DNA from: Paracoccus sediminis
GTDB taxonomy: Bacteria > Pseudomonadota > Alphaproteobacteria > Rhodobacterales > Rhodobacteraceae
Assembly (NCBI RefSeq): GCF_900188295.1
Contig: NZ_FZNM01000009.1
Coordinates: forward strand, 62,001-126,000
Length of the DNA stretch: 64,000 nucleotides
Direction: 5' to 3'
Below the pieces are notes generated by a model. It made no database searches. It saw nothing but the letters and a program-made list of their open reading frames with translations, and was not told where the DNA came from. Position 1 is the first letter of the stretch; each line of letters opens with the position of its first letter. Shown here piece after piece: positions 44,354 through 53,953 of this stretch. A program made the translations under genes and the position numbers.

Positions 44354-45933
44354 GCCTCGGCCAGTTCGCCCGCCAAGGCCCGCTCGATCAGTGCCCGCGT
44401 CTCGTCGATGCCATACAGCGCGATGAACCCGCCGAATCGCGGCCCCTGATCGGCGCCGAGCAGCACCTGATACAGCGCGCTGAACCAATCCCTGAGCGGT
44501 TCGAACCCGTGGTCCTTGCCGATGGCAAAGACCATGGACTGCAAGGTTTCGGGGTCGGCCGACTGGTCCCAGTCGGCCAGGCGGGCGGCCAGATCCTCCA
44601 TCGCGCGGCGTTCCACCTCGGACGGCTGGCGGAAGGTTCGCGTGGGGGCCACGAAATCCGCAAAGTAGCGCACCGCAAAGCCTGCCGCATGGTCCAGGCC
44701 CGGATGCGTCTCGGGGGATGCCTCGGGCGCATAACGGCGGATGAAGCCCCACAGCCCGTCCTTGTCCTTGGCCCCGGCGACGGACGCCAGATTCAGCAGC
44801 ATCTGGAACGGCACCACCATGTCGGAGGCGGGCACCTCGCCGCCATGGATGTGCCAGACGGGGTTCGCCAGTTGCTGTTCCGGCGTCTGATCGGCATAGG
44901 CGCGCAACTGCTGGTGATATTCGTCCACCGCCTTGGGGATCACATCGAAATGCATCCGCTTGGCGGTCTTGGGCTTTTGATACATGAAATAGGACAGGCT
45001 TTCAGTCGCCGCATAGGTCAGCCATTCGTCGATGGACAGACCGTTGCCCTTGGACTTGCTGATCTTCTGACCATGCTGGTCCAGAAACAGTTCATAGGTG
45101 AAATGCTCGGGCTTGCGCCCCCCCAGGATTTCGCAGATGCCGTCATAGATCGGCGTGTTGGTGGAATGATCCTTTCCATACATCTCGAAATCGACATCCA
45201 GCGCGGCCCAGCGCGCGCCGAAGTCGGGCTTCCATTGCAGCTTCACCTGGCCCCCCGTGACCGGCAGGGTCAGTTCCCGACCATCTTCGTCATCAAAGGT
45301 GATCGTGCCGTTCTTGGCATCGACGTGCTTGATCGGCACATACAGCACCTTGCCGGTCTTGGGGCTGATCGGCAGGAAGCAGGAATAGGTCTGCTGGCGC
45401 TCCTCGCGGAGGCTGGCCAGCATGACCCCCATGATCGCGTCATAGCGTTCAGCGGCCAGCAGCAGGGTGGGATCGAACCGGCCGGATTTGTAGAATTCGG
45501 TCGCGCTGATGAATTCATAGTCGAATCCGAAGGTGTCCAGGAACCGGCGCAGCATGGCGTTGTTATGGGCGCCGAAGCTGTCGTATTCGCCGAACGGATC
45601 GGGCACGGCCGTCAGCGGTTCCTGCAAATGCCCGCGCAGCATGTCCTGTTGCGGGACGTTTTCCGGCACCTTGCGCATTCCGTCCATGTCGTCGGAAAAA
45701 CAGAAAAGCCGCGTCGGAATGTCGGAAATCATCTGGAACGCGCGGCGGATCATCGTGGTGCGCGCGACCTCTCCGAAGGTGCCGATATGGGGCAGGCCGG
45801 ATGGGCCGTACCCGGTTTCGAACAGGACGTAACCCTTGTCGGGATCGCGCTTTTCATAGCGTTTGAGCACCCGGCGCGCCTCCTCGAACGGCCAGGCCTT
45901 CGATTGCATCGCGGCGTCGCGCAGGGTGGTCAT
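44350..45933 (-). CDS. lysK: Lysyl-tRNA synthetase, class I
   Basis: 527 residues from ATG 45933, which has GGAG upstream; an in-frame ATG 21 nt further upstream has none. The HIGH-like motif is [12 protein letters not shown], and the KMSKS-like motif is [11 protein letters not shown]. Class I LysRS is found in archaea and alphaproteobacteria instead of the class II enzyme. It is convergent with recR. Confidence 0.96.
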   Translation of the reverse strand: MTTLRDAAMQSKAWPFEEARRVLKRYEKRDPDKGYVLFETGYGPSGLPHIGTFGEVARTTMIRRAFQMISDIPTRLFCFSDDMDGMRKVPENVPQQDMLRGHLQEPLTAVPDPFGEYDSFGAHNNAMLRRFLDTFGFDYEFISATEFYKSGRFDPTLLLAAERYDAIMGVMLASLREERQQTYSCFLPISPKTGKVLYVPIKHVDAKNGTITFDDEDGRELTLPVTGGQVKLQWKPDFGARWAALDVDFEMYGKDHSTNTPIYDGICEILGGRKPEHFTYELFLDQHGQKISKSKGNGLSIDEWLTYAATESLSYFMYQKPKTAKRMHFDVIPKAVDEYHQQLRAYADQTPEQQLANPVWHIHGGEVPASDMVVPFQMLLNLASVAGAKDKDGLWGFIRRYAPEASPETHPGLDHAAGFAVRYFADFVAPTRTFRQPSEVERRAMEDLAARLADWDQSADPETLQSMVFAIGKDHGFEPLRDWFSALYQVLLGADQGPRFGGFIALYGIDETRALIERALAGELAEA

Positions 45934-46029
45934 CGCGTCTTCTCCTGTATCCAAGACCTTGACGCCTTATTGAAAGCAGGCTGTATCGTCAATAATTTGC
46001 GCCGGAACCCGCTTGTCAAAGGACATGCC

Positions 46030-46452
46030 ATGACCATCGAACTGCCCTCGTTCTCGCCCTGCGATGCCTTGGTGGCAGTGATGGTCGCGGTGTCGGCGTC
46101 GGACCAGACCTATCGCACATCGGAACTGGTGGCGATCCAGCGCAGCGTGGACCATTATCCGGTCTTTGCTGACTATGATGCCGACCGGATCCGTGCGGTC
46201 AGCCAGACCGTCATCACGCTGTTCGAGGAGGAGGAGGGCCTGGACGCCTTGTTCGGCCTGATCCGCGACGCCCTGCCCGAAAAACTGTACGAAACCGCCT
46301 ATGCCCTGGCCTGCGACGTGGGCGCGGCCGACGGACGCCTGTATGAAGGCGAAGTCGCGATGCTGGCCGAGATCCGGCACCAGCTGACCATCACCCGCCT
46401 GCACGCCGCCGCGATCGAACTGTCGGCCCAGGTCCGCCACCGGATACTGTAG
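46030..46452 (+). CDS. TerB-like tellurite resistance family protein
   Basis: 140 residues. The helical pattern (DALVAVMVAVSASDQTYRTSELVAIQRSV, ALACDVGAADGRLYEGEVAMLAEI) matches TerB-type domains, with the acidic D-G-x-x-x-x-E segments that can bind metal. The precise role is unknown. It is single, divergent from the LysRS gene and convergent with the dacB gene. Confidence 0.75.
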   Translation: MTIELPSFSPCDALVAVMVAVSASDQTYRTSELVAIQRSVDHYPVFADYDADRIRAVSQTVITLFEEEEGLDALFGLIRDALPEKLYETAYALACDVGAADGRLYEGEVAMLAEIRHQLTITRLHAAAIELSAQVRHRIL

Positions 46453-46453
46453 G

Positions 46454-47818
46454 TCAGGACCAGATGGCCAGCATGTCGCGCTGCAATTGCTTGGCCTGAC
46501 GCGTCCAGGACAGGACGCCCGCTGGCAAGTCCTGTCCCGCCGTCGCTTTCTGCCGCGGCACGTCGCTGCACAGGATCGCAAAGGCCGATTGCGTGCCGTC
46601 CGGGCGGCGCAGATAGCCCGCAAGATTCGACACGAAATTCAACGTCCCGGTCTTGGCCCGGATCGGCGCCGATTGCGCGGCACGCTGGTCCTTATCGTCG
46701 TCCAGGGGGTTCAGTTTCAGCAGATCCGGCAACCCCGCCGCCACACCCGGCCCCGCCAGCAGCCTCACCATCCCCTGCGCCGTGACCCGGTTGTCGAACG
46801 ACAGGCCCGAATGGTCGGACAGCGTGAAATCCTGGCCCTGCCCCTGCGCCCCCAGCCAGGCCTGCATCGCGCGGGCCGAAGCCGCCGGGTCTGCCGCGCC
46901 GCTGGCGTGCAGGCCCACCGCCTCGGCCGTCAGGTTGGTCGAGAAAAACAGCATTCCGCGCAGGATCTCGTCCAGCGAAGGGCTGGAATGGCTGGCCACC
47001 ACTTGGCCCGGCGGCAGGTCGTCGATGACCTGGGGCGCAGGCAGAACCAGGCCCTTAGCGCGGCACAGGGTCTGGAACACGTCGCCCGCATACAATTCGG
47101 GCTTGCGGACGGGCAGCCAGCGGCTGCCGGGGCGGGCGGTGGCGGTGCGGGCGACGGTCCAGCCTTCGCCCGCAGCGCGATCCTGCCAGTCGAACGGATC
47201 GGCCTGATCGGCAGGGGCCGCGGTGATGGTATAGGCGCGCGGGGAATGGTCGGCCGCCCGCGCCTCGACCGACATCTGTGCGCCGCCCTGACGCCAGCCC
47301 AGATGGACGCGGTTGAAATTCAGGATCATGCCCGACAGCGCCGGATTATAGGCCAGGTGATCGGCCTGATCCGGCGCGATTTCGGGGATGCGGGGCAGCG
47401 CGCCGCCCCAGACCCCGAACCGCGCGGGCGTGGACAGGCCCGTGGCGGCAAGATCGGCGGCCAGTCGTGCCAGATCGTCCGTTGTCAGCACCGGATCGCC
47501 GCCCCCCGCCAGAACCAGCATGTCACCGGACCGGATCACGCGCGTGGCAAACGTCCGGGCGCGGCCCAGCATCGCCAAGGCATAAAGCGCCGTCACCGTC
47601 TTGAGCGTGCTTGCGGGGATCATCGGAGCCATCGCCAGCGCGGCATCGCCCAACCCATCGCCGGGGCCGTCCAGCCGGGCATAGGAGACGATCCCCGGCA
47701 GACGGGCAGAGGCGACGACCGGTCCCGCCGGAAAATCGGGCCGGGCCGGCGGACGGCCCCAGGCAGGCGCCATCGGCAGCGCCGCAAGTCCCCCCAGCAA
47801 GCTGCGCCGCCGCATCAT
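46454..47818 (-). CDS. dacB: D-alanyl-D-alanine carboxypeptidase/endopeptidase (PBP4 type)
   Basis: 454 residues, beginning MMRRRSLLGG with a signal peptide to about residue 21. Penicillin-binding motifs: SxxK in PASTLKTVTAL, SxN in FFSTNLTAEA, KTG in RAKTGTLN. It trims peptidoglycan peptides in the periplasm. It begins within the nadD stop codon (ATGA). Confidence 0.93.
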   Translation of the reverse strand: MMRRRSLLGGLAALPMAPAWGRPPARPDFPAGPVVASARLPGIVSYARLDGPGDGLGDAALAMAPMIPASTLKTVTALYALAMLGRARTFATRVIRSGDMLVLAGGGDPVLTTDDLARLAADLAATGLSTPARFGVWGGALPRIPEIAPDQADHLAYNPALSGMILNFNRVHLGWRQGGAQMSVEARAADHSPRAYTITAAPADQADPFDWQDRAAGEGWTVARTATARPGSRWLPVRKPELYAGDVFQTLCRAKGLVLPAPQVIDDLPPGQVVASHSSPSLDEILRGMLFFSTNLTAEAVGLHASGAADPAASARAMQAWLGAQGQGQDFTLSDHSGLSFDNRVTAQGMVRLLAGPGVAAGLPDLLKLNPLDDDKDQRAAQSAPIRAKTGTLNFVSNLAGYLRRPDGTQSAFAILCSDVPRQKATAGQDLPAGVLSWTRQAKQLQRDMLAIWS

Positions 47819-48381
47819 CCCGCCCCCAGGGACTGCCGCAGCGCGGTCGAGGACTGGGGCGACATCGGCAGGTTCACCAGCACCCAGGCGGGCGGTTCGC
47901 GCGTGGCCAGCGTCCCGGCCCGCGACAACGGCAGCCGTGCCCGCGCCATGGCCCGCCCGGCGACCGAATGGCGCGCCGCCGTCTGCGATCCGGGACGGGC
48001 CAGCACGCCGATGGGAAGGGATGCGGCGATATCCCTCCACCGGTCCCAGCGGTGGAATTGCACCAGGTTGTCCGATCCCATCAGCCAGACGAAACGCACC
48101 CCCGGAAAGATTCCCAGCAATCCCGCGATGGTGTCGGCCGTCATCCGCGTGCCAAGGCGCGTTTCGATATCGGTCGCGACCATATGCGGATCCGCCAGCA
48201 TCTGGCGCGCATGGGCGATGCGGTCGGCCACGGGCGCCGGACCCCGCGCCTTCAACGGGTTGCCGGGCGATACCAGCCACCAGACACGATCCAGCCGGAA
48301 CCGCCGCATCGCGGCGCGGCTGATGTTCACATGGCCTTCGTGCGCGGGATCAAAGGAACCGCCCAGCAGACCGATGCGCAT
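47815..48381 (-). CDS. nadD: Nicotinate-nucleotide adenylyltransferase
   Basis: 188 residues from ATG 48381 (MRIGLLGGSFDPAHEGH); longer frames upstream are not family-like. GGSFDPAHEGHVNISRAAM is the nucleotidyltransferase signature and FVWLMGSDNLVQFHRW the family's second block. It adenylates nicotinate mononucleotide in NAD synthesis. Co-directional with pgeF upstream and dacB downstream. Confidence 0.95.
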   Translation of the reverse strand: MRIGLLGGSFDPAHEGHVNISRAAMRRFRLDRVWWLVSPGNPLKARGPAPVADRIAHARQMLADPHMVATDIETRLGTRMTADTIAGLLGIFPGVRFVWLMGSDNLVQFHRWDRWRDIAASLPIGVLARPGSQTAARHSVAGRAMARARLPLSRAGTLATREPPAWVLVNLPMSPQSSTALRQSLGAG

Positions 48382-48413
48382 TCCCGGCAGCGCACAAGGC
48401 AGGCCTGCACGGA

Positions 48414-49178
48414 TCAAAGCATGATCGCGGAAATGAGCCTGCCGTAATCGGCCTCGCCCTCGTGCGTGGCGCGGCGATAGCTGAAGAACTTGTCGGGGTC
48501 GGAATAGGTGCAATGACCGGACCATTCGGCATCCACGCCGGCATCACGCAGCCGCGCCAGGCCGAATGACGGCAAGTCGAACAGCGGGCGGCCGTTCGGC
48601 CCGCCGCCGAAAAAGCGTTGGTGGCCGGGATCCACGGCCAGGAAGCGGTCCATGAAGTCCGGGCCGACCTCATAGGCGCGCTGACTGATCGTCGGGCCGA
48701 TGACCGCACGGATCCGGCTGGCGCCAAGCGCGCGCATGGCATCGACGGTCGCTTCGATGATGCCGTCCAGGGCCCCGCGCCAACCGGCATGGCAGGCACC
48801 GATCACGCCTGCCTCGGGGTCGGCCAGCAAGATCGGCTGGCAATCGGCCGTCAGAACGGCAAGCGCCACCCCACGGCGCGCGGTGACGATGCCGTCGGCT
48901 TCGGTATCCGCCACCGCAGCAATGGCGTCGCCATCGGCCAGCGTGACCACCCTGGCCGAATGGACCTGCTTCACGGTGGCCAGCGCATCGGCGGAAATGC
49001 CCATGGCCGTGGCGACGCGGGCGCGGTTCAGGATCACCATCTCGCTTTGGTCGGTGGACCGGCGACCGCAGTTCAGTCCCGAAAACAGGCCCGAGGAAGC
49101 GCCGCCCTTGCGGGTGAAGAACCCATGCCTCACGTCGCGCAGCAGGGGGTGGGACAGGATCTCAAGCGTGGTCTGCAT
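48414..49178 (-). CDS. pgeF: Peptidoglycan editing factor / multicopper-like purine nucleoside phosphorylase (YfiH/LACC1 family)
   Basis: 254 residues. HGFFTRKGGASSGLFSGLNCG, then TADCQPILLADPEAGVIGACHAGWRG, carry the metal-binding His/Cys residues of the family. Members are linked to removal of misincorporated amino acids in peptidoglycan precursors and to purine nucleoside phosphorolysis. Its start overlaps the end of the methyltransferase gene by 17 nt. Confidence 0.92.
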   Translation of the reverse strand: MQTTLEILSHPLLRDVRHGFFTRKGGASSGLFSGLNCGRRSTDQSEMVILNRARVATAMGISADALATVKQVHSARVVTLADGDAIAAVADTEADGIVTARRGVALAVLTADCQPILLADPEAGVIGACHAGWRGALDGIIEATVDAMRALGASRIRAVIGPTISQRAYEVGPDFMDRFLAVDPGHQRFFGGGPNGRPLFDLPSFGLARLRDAGVDAEWSGHCTYSDPDKFFSYRRATHEGEADYGRLISAIML

Positions 49179-50220
49179 GAAGCCTCAGCGCATCAAATCC
49201 GGGCACCGGGGGCGCCCCTTTCGGCCAGATGGCAATCGCCTTGAACAAGTGACCCATTTCGTCCGGGTGGGTCAAGCGCCGAAGCGCCGCCACGGCGCCC
49301 GCGTCCCCCGCTGCGGCCAGCCGTTCGGCACGCTGCGCCGCGCCCAGCGACACAAGCCAGTCGCCCTGGCAGACAAGGCGTGCGGCCACGGCACCCGCGC
49401 GGATCGCGGCGGCGGCCAGGGGTGCGAAATCGACATGGGCGGTCAGATCCGCCTCGCCCGGATGGTCCAGCGGGTTTTCGGGGGCGTGGTTGCGCACGGC
49501 CTGGAAGGTATCGCCCAAGCCGTTCCAACCGCCATAGTCGATCAGGATCGCCGCCCCGCCACGGGCGGCGATGCGGCGGGCGATCGCCTCGACCATGGCC
49601 GGGGCGGCGGGACAGTCCTCGACCACGTCGCCCGGCCTGCCATCGCGGGAAAGCTGCACCGCGGGTCCAAGGCCGAGGCGCAGGCCGCCGTCGGACAGGC
49701 CGACCACGCGTTCGGCCCAGCCGCCCTCGACGCGCTGATACTGACGGATCGGCAGGGCATCGAAAAATTCGTTCGCCATCAAAAACAGCGGCTTGTCCGG
49801 CATGTCCCCGACATGATCGAGATGGTTGACCGGACCCAGCCGGTCCCGCTGGATCTGCCGCAGATGCGGCGACGCCTCGATCAGCGCCACCTGGGCGGCG
49901 TTGGCCATGCCGGGCACCACCCGGATGGCGCGCAGCATGTCGGCCATCATCGTCCCGCGCCCCGGCCCGGCCTCGGCCAGGGTGAACGGCGCGGGGCGCC
50001 CCTGGTCGATCCACGCCTGGGCCAACGCCAATCCGCACAATTCCCCGAACATCTGGTGTATTTCGGGCGCGGTCGTGAAATCGCCGCCCGCGCCAAAGGG
50101 ATCGCGCGTGGCATAGTATCCATGGCGCGGATGCAGCAGGCAGATCTCCATATAGTCGGCCAGCGTGATCGGACCCGTCGCCCGGATGCGCTGCGCGATG
50201 ATCGCGGCCAGCGGGGTCAT
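49162..50220 (-). CDS. MidA/NDUFAF7-type SAM-dependent methyltransferase
   Basis: 352 residues. [40 protein letters not shown] without interruption is the family's start; here LLHPRHGYY and GDFTTAPEI are the key parts, followed by the SAM motif [18 protein letters not shown] and [15 protein letters not shown]. The mitochondrial homologue methylates an Arg of a complex I subunit; the bacterial target is not established. It overlaps lgt by ATGA and pgeF by 17 nt. Confidence 0.9.
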   Translation of the reverse strand: MTPLAAIIAQRIRATGPITLADYMEICLLHPRHGYYATRDPFGAGGDFTTAPEIHQMFGELCGLALAQAWIDQGRPAPFTLAEAGPGRGTMMADMLRAIRVVPGMANAAQVALIEASPHLRQIQRDRLGPVNHLDHVGDMPDKPLFLMANEFFDALPIRQYQRVEGGWAERVVGLSDGGLRLGLGPAVQLSRDGRPGDVVEDCPAAPAMVEAIARRIAARGGAAILIDYGGWNGLGDTFQAVRNHAPENPLDHPGEADLTAHVDFAPLAAAAIRAGAVAARLVCQGDWLVSLGAAQRAERLAAAGDAGAVAALRRLTHPDEMGHLFKAIAIWPKGAPPVPGFDALRLHADHA

Positions 50221-51104
50221 GCGGTTCCGGCGATCCTGGGGCGTCGCAGGGCGCGCAGCATCAGGACCAGCCCGATCAGCACCATCGGCAGCGACAGCAC
50301 CTGCCCCATGGTCAAACCGACGACCGGTCCGCCAACCACATGGCCCAACGGATTGTCGGGGGTGATGAACTGCATGTCTGCCACGCGGAACAGTTCCACG
50401 AACATCCGCGCCACACCGTATCCCGCCAGGAATACGCCGAAGGCCAGCCCCGGACGGCGCAGTCCGCCCGCGCGCACCAGGGCCAGCAGGATCAGGCCCA
50501 GCAACAGCCCTTCCAGTCCCGCCTCGTAAAGCTGGCTGGGATGGCGGGCGCAGGCGCCGACCACGCCGGGGCAGGCCTGCGCGGCCTCGCCGGGAAAAAT
50601 GACGCCCCAGGGCAGGTCGGTCGGACGGCCCCACAGTTCCGCATTGATGAAATTGGCGATGCGACCGAAGAACAGCCCGATGGGGGCGACCACGGCCATG
50701 GCATCGGCCAGACGCAGCGCGGGGATTCCGTTCGCGCGGCAGAACAGCCACGTCGCCACGATCACACCGGCGAACCCGCCATGAAAGCTCATCCCGCCCT
50801 GCCAGACCTTGACGATCTCGGCCGGGTTGGCCAGGTAGAAGGCCGGTTCGTAGAACAGCACGAACCCCAGGCGCCCGCCCAGGATCACCCCCAGGATGAC
50901 CCAGGTCAGCAGGTCGTCCACCCGGTCGCCCGGCATCGGCGCCCTGTCACCCCACAGCCTGTCGTGCCGCATCATGGCGACAATGATCCGCCACCCGATC
51001 AGCAGCCCCGCCAGATAGGCCAGCGCATACCATCGCAGCGACAGCGACAGCCCGCCCAGATTGATGGTGAAGATTTCGGGGGCGATTTGCGGAAAGGGGA
51101 TCAT
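50217..51104 (-). CDS. lgt: Prolipoprotein diacylglyceryl transferase
   Basis: A 295-residue inner-membrane enzyme with about seven helices. [15 protein letters not shown] and [21 protein letters not shown] are the Lgt signatures, with catalytic His and the Arg/Asn/Glu residues. It attaches diacylglycerol to the lipobox Cys of lipoproteins. First gene of the lgt-methyltransferase-pgeF-nadD-dacB run. Confidence 0.97.
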   Translation of the reverse strand: MIPFPQIAPEIFTINLGGLSLSLRWYALAYLAGLLIGWRIIVAMMRHDRLWGDRAPMPGDRVDDLLTWVILGVILGGRLGFVLFYEPAFYLANPAEIVKVWQGGMSFHGGFAGVIVATWLFCRANGIPALRLADAMAVVAPIGLFFGRIANFINAELWGRPTDLPWGVIFPGEAAQACPGVVGACARHPSQLYEAGLEGLLLGLILLALVRAGGLRRPGLAFGVFLAGYGVARMFVELFRVADMQFITPDNPLGHVVGGPVVGLTMGQVLSLPMVLIGLVLMLRALRRPRIAGTA

Positions 51105-51267
51105 GGAGCCTCGGGGCGGTTTTCGCGGCGCACGCTAGTCTGTGGGCGCCCGGTGTCAATGCGGGCGTGCCGGATCGCCGATACGCCATCGCGGCGTCCC
51201 CCGCATTGAACCCCGCCGCATCCCGGCCCATATAGGAACGCGACGACCTATCGGGGGCAAAGGCCAA

Positions 51268-51516
51268 ATGACCACGCAAAACAAGTTCTTTGACGACATC
51301 TCGAAGCTGATGACCAATGCCATGGGCGTGGCCCACGGCGCCAAGTCCGAGGCCGAAACCGCCATGAAGGGTTGGATCGACCGCTGGCTTGCTGATCGCG
51401 ACTTCGTGACCCGAGAAGAATTCGAGGCCGTGCGCGAAATGGCGATCAAGGCGCGGACCGAGAACGCCGAATTGAAGGCGCGGCTGGATTCGATGCAGGC
51501 CGGACGTCAGGGCTGA
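51268..51516 (+). CDS. BMFP-domain (UbiK-like) accessory factor
   Basis: 82 residues. KFFDDISKLMTNAMGVAHGAKSE then a C-terminal coiled coil (REEFEAVREMAIKARTENAELKARL). UbiK-type proteins support aerobic ubiquinone synthesis and membrane contact; this short protein fits the BMFP family. It overlaps the 3' end of the convergent small membrane gene by 10 nt. Confidence 0.85.
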   Translation: MTTQNKFFDDISKLMTNAMGVAHGAKSEAETAMKGWIDRWLADRDFVTREEFEAVREMAIKARTENAELKARLDSMQAGRQG

Positions 51517-51812
51517 ACCCGGTCCCGCAGCGCGCCGGACCGGTCGTACAGCAGCACCTCGCCCGCGTCGGTGACGACCACGATCCAGTTCCGGGCAAAG
51601 GTCACGGCATCGGGGCTGGCATTGCCGGGCAGCGCGATCGCGTCGGGCAGGTCCGGCAGCACCGGCTGGCCCAGCCGGATCCACAACAGCGCCACAATGG
51701 CGATCATGCCAAGGCCCATGACCAGGGCCAGCCCCGTCACCAGCCAGCGAAGCAGCCGCAGTTCGGGCACCGCTTTCGCCGCCGTCTTCCAGTCGCTATC
51801 ATCCGTGCCCAT
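51507..51812 (-). CDS. Small single-pass membrane protein, unknown
   Basis: 101 residues from ATG 51812. One hydrophobic helix (WLVTGLALVMGLGMIAIVAL) follows a charged N-terminus; the C-terminal part looks like strands (NWIVVVTDAGEVLLYDRSG). Similar small genes occur next to rluA-family genes in relatives. Its ATG overlaps the ATG of the divergent pseudouridine synthase gene. Confidence 0.75.
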   Translation of the reverse strand: MGTDDSDWKTAAKAVPELRLLRWLVTGLALVMGLGMIAIVALLWIRLGQPVLPDLPDAIALPGNASPDAVTFARNWIVVVTDAGEVLLYDRSGALRDRVQP

Positions 51813-52830
51813 GTCGAACCTTGTTGTCACCATTCCGGCCAATCCGCCCGACCGGCTTGATAAGGCGCTTGCGCTGGCGGTGCCAGAGGATGCGTCCCTG
51901 TCGCGGTCGCGCCTGGCCCGGCTGATCGCCGAGGGCGCGGTCAGCGGACCAGGCGGCGTGGTCCGCGACGGCAAGGCCCGCGTGGCGGCGGGTCAGGATT
52001 ACCATATCGCCATCCCGCAAGCCCAACCCGTCGAGACCCGCCCCGAGTCGATCCCCCTGGCCATCGCCCACGAGGACGACGATCTGATCGTCATCGACAA
52101 GCCTGCGGGCATGGTCGTCCACCCCGCCCCCGGATCGCCGAACGGCACGCTGGTCAATGCCCTGCTGGCCCATTGCGGCGACACGCTGTCGGGCATCGGC
52201 GGCGAAAGGCGCCCCGGCATCGTCCATCGGATCGACAAGGACACGTCCGGCCTGCTGGTCGTGGCCAAATCCGACCGCGCCCATCACGGTCTTGCCGCCC
52301 AGTTCGAGGCGCATACCGCCCAGCGGCGCTATCTGGCGTTGGCTCATGGCGTGATCGACGGGGCCGATCCCCGCCTGCGCGGCACGCCCGGCATCAGCTT
52401 CGAGGATGGCGCTGTGCTGAAGATCACGTCCCGGCTGACGCGGCACGCCACGGACCGGCAGCGGCAGGCCGTGTATTTCGACAAGGGTCGCCATGCGGTG
52501 ACGCGGGCGCGGATGCTGGAATCCTTTGGCAAGCCGCCGTCCGCCATGCTGGTCGAATGCCGCCTGGAAACCGGGCGGACGCATCAGATCCGGGTCCACA
52601 TGGCCCATGCGGGCCTGGGACTGATCGGCGATCCGGTCTATGGTGGGGCGCGCCGGGCCTCGGTCAGGTCGCTTGGCGCGGCGGCTGCGGCGGCTTCGGC
52701 CTTCCCACGGCAGGCGCTGCACGCGGCCCATCTGGGTTTCGACCATCCCGTGACGGGGCGCGCCCTGTCGTTTGACAGCCCGATCCCAGACGACATGCAG
52801 GGTCTGCTTGACATCTTGCGGGCCATTTGA
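51811..52830 (+). CDS. RluA-family 23S rRNA pseudouridine synthase (RluD-like)
   Basis: 339 residues from ATG 51811. The N-terminal S4-like domain (RLDKALALAVPEDASLSRSRLARLIAEGAV) is followed by the catalytic segment GIVHRIDKDTSGLLVVAKSD with the Asp nucleophile, then RTHQIRVHMAHAGLGLIGDPVYG. RluD modifies helix 69 of 23S rRNA; RluC-like specificity cannot be excluded. Confidence 0.92.
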   Translation: MSNLVVTIPANPPDRLDKALALAVPEDASLSRSRLARLIAEGAVSGPGGVVRDGKARVAAGQDYHIAIPQAQPVETRPESIPLAIAHEDDDLIVIDKPAGMVVHPAPGSPNGTLVNALLAHCGDTLSGIGGERRPGIVHRIDKDTSGLLVVAKSDRAHHGLAAQFEAHTAQRRYLALAHGVIDGADPRLRGTPGISFEDGAVLKITSRLTRHATDRQRQAVYFDKGRHAVTRARMLESFGKPPSAMLVECRLETGRTHQIRVHMAHAGLGLIGDPVYGGARRASVRSLGAAAAAASAFPRQALHAAHLGFDHPVTGRALSFDSPIPDDMQGLLDILRAI

Positions 52831-52965
52831 CGGGAAGGTGAAGACCCGCTTCACGATTTCCGGGCGAAACGCTGCTAGAACCGGTGCGGAATCGGGACAG
52901 GCCGATGCTTCGGAACCCCGCGCAGACAGGCGGCGTTCCCCGATCACATGCGAAAGGCCAGCATC

Positions 52966-53874
52966 ATGGCAAGTTACGGAAATCTTCCCGCCCCCAGCCC
53001 GGAACAGGGCCTGAACCGCTATTTGCAGGAAATCCGCAAGTTTCCCCTGTTGCAGCCGGAAGAGGAATACATGCTGGCCAAGGCCTGGGCCGACCATCAG
53101 GACAGCGAGGCCGCGCACAAGCTGGTCACGTCCCACCTGCGCTTGGCCGCCAAGATCGCGATGGGCTATCGCGGCTATGGCCTGCCCCAGGCCGAGGTGA
53201 TTTCCGAGGCGAACGTCGGCCTGATGCAGGCGGTCAAACGGTTCGATCCCGAACGGGGCTTCCGGCTGGCGACCTATGCGATGTGGTGGATCCGCGCCTC
53301 GATCCAGGAATACATCCTGCGGTCCTGGTCGCTGGTCAAGATGGGCACCACAAGCGCGCAGAAAAAGCTGTTCTTCAACCTGCGCAAGGCCAAATCCCGC
53401 ATTGGCGCGCTTGAGGAAGGCGATCTCCGCCCCGAAAACGTCGCACAGATCGCCAATGACCTGAACGTGACCGAACAGGAAGTCATCGACATGAACCGCC
53501 GCCTGTCGGGCGGGGACGCGTCGCTGAACGCCACCGTCGGCTCGGCCGAGGGCGATTCGAGTTCCCAATGGCAGGACTGGCTGGAGGACGAGGACGCCAA
53601 TCAGGCCGAGGCTTTCGCGGAAACCGAGGAACTGGACACCCGCCGCCAGATGCTGATGCAGGCCATGGACATCCTGAACGACCGTGAAAAGGACATCCTG
53701 ATCGAACGGCGCCTGCGCGACGACCCCCTGACGCTGGAAGACCTGTCGGCACGATATGACGTTTCGCGCGAACGTATCCGGCAGATCGAGGTGCGGGCAT
53801 TCGAGAAATTGCAGGACCGGATGCGGGTGCTGGCGCGCGACAAGGGGATGCGGGTTCCCGAAGGCGCGTCGTGA
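52966..53874 (+). CDS. rpoH: RNA polymerase sigma-32 factor
   Basis: 302 residues from ATG 52966 (an in-frame ATG 18 nt earlier also exists). Region 2 (HLRLAAKIAMGYRGYGLPQAE, EANVGLMQAVKRFDPERGFRLATYAMWWIRASIQEYILRSW without the extra residues) and region 4 (LSARYDVSRERIRQIEVRAFEKLQ) are clear. The RpoH box begins QKKLFFNLRK. It directs heat-shock genes. Related bacteria often carry two rpoH genes. Confidence 0.96.
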   Translation: MASYGNLPAPSPEQGLNRYLQEIRKFPLLQPEEEYMLAKAWADHQDSEAAHKLVTSHLRLAAKIAMGYRGYGLPQAEVISEANVGLMQAVKRFDPERGFRLATYAMWWIRASIQEYILRSWSLVKMGTTSAQKKLFFNLRKAKSRIGALEEGDLRPENVAQIANDLNVTEQEVIDMNRRLSGGDASLNATVGSAEGDSSSQWQDWLEDEDANQAEAFAETEELDTRRQMLMQAMDILNDREKDILIERRLRDDPLTLEDLSARYDVSRERIRQIEVRAFEKLQDRMRVLARDKGMRVPEGAS

Positions 53875-53953
53875 CATCATGGACCGAAGCGGCACGATTG
53901 ACCTGACACCGGCGGGCGCTATGGTCGGCTGATAGACAGTTGACCAGATACGA

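Noticed and set aside
46487..48424. 645-codon plus-strand frame opposite dacB and nadD
   Set aside because: Shadow of conserved genes, with no ribosome site and Arg-rich composition.
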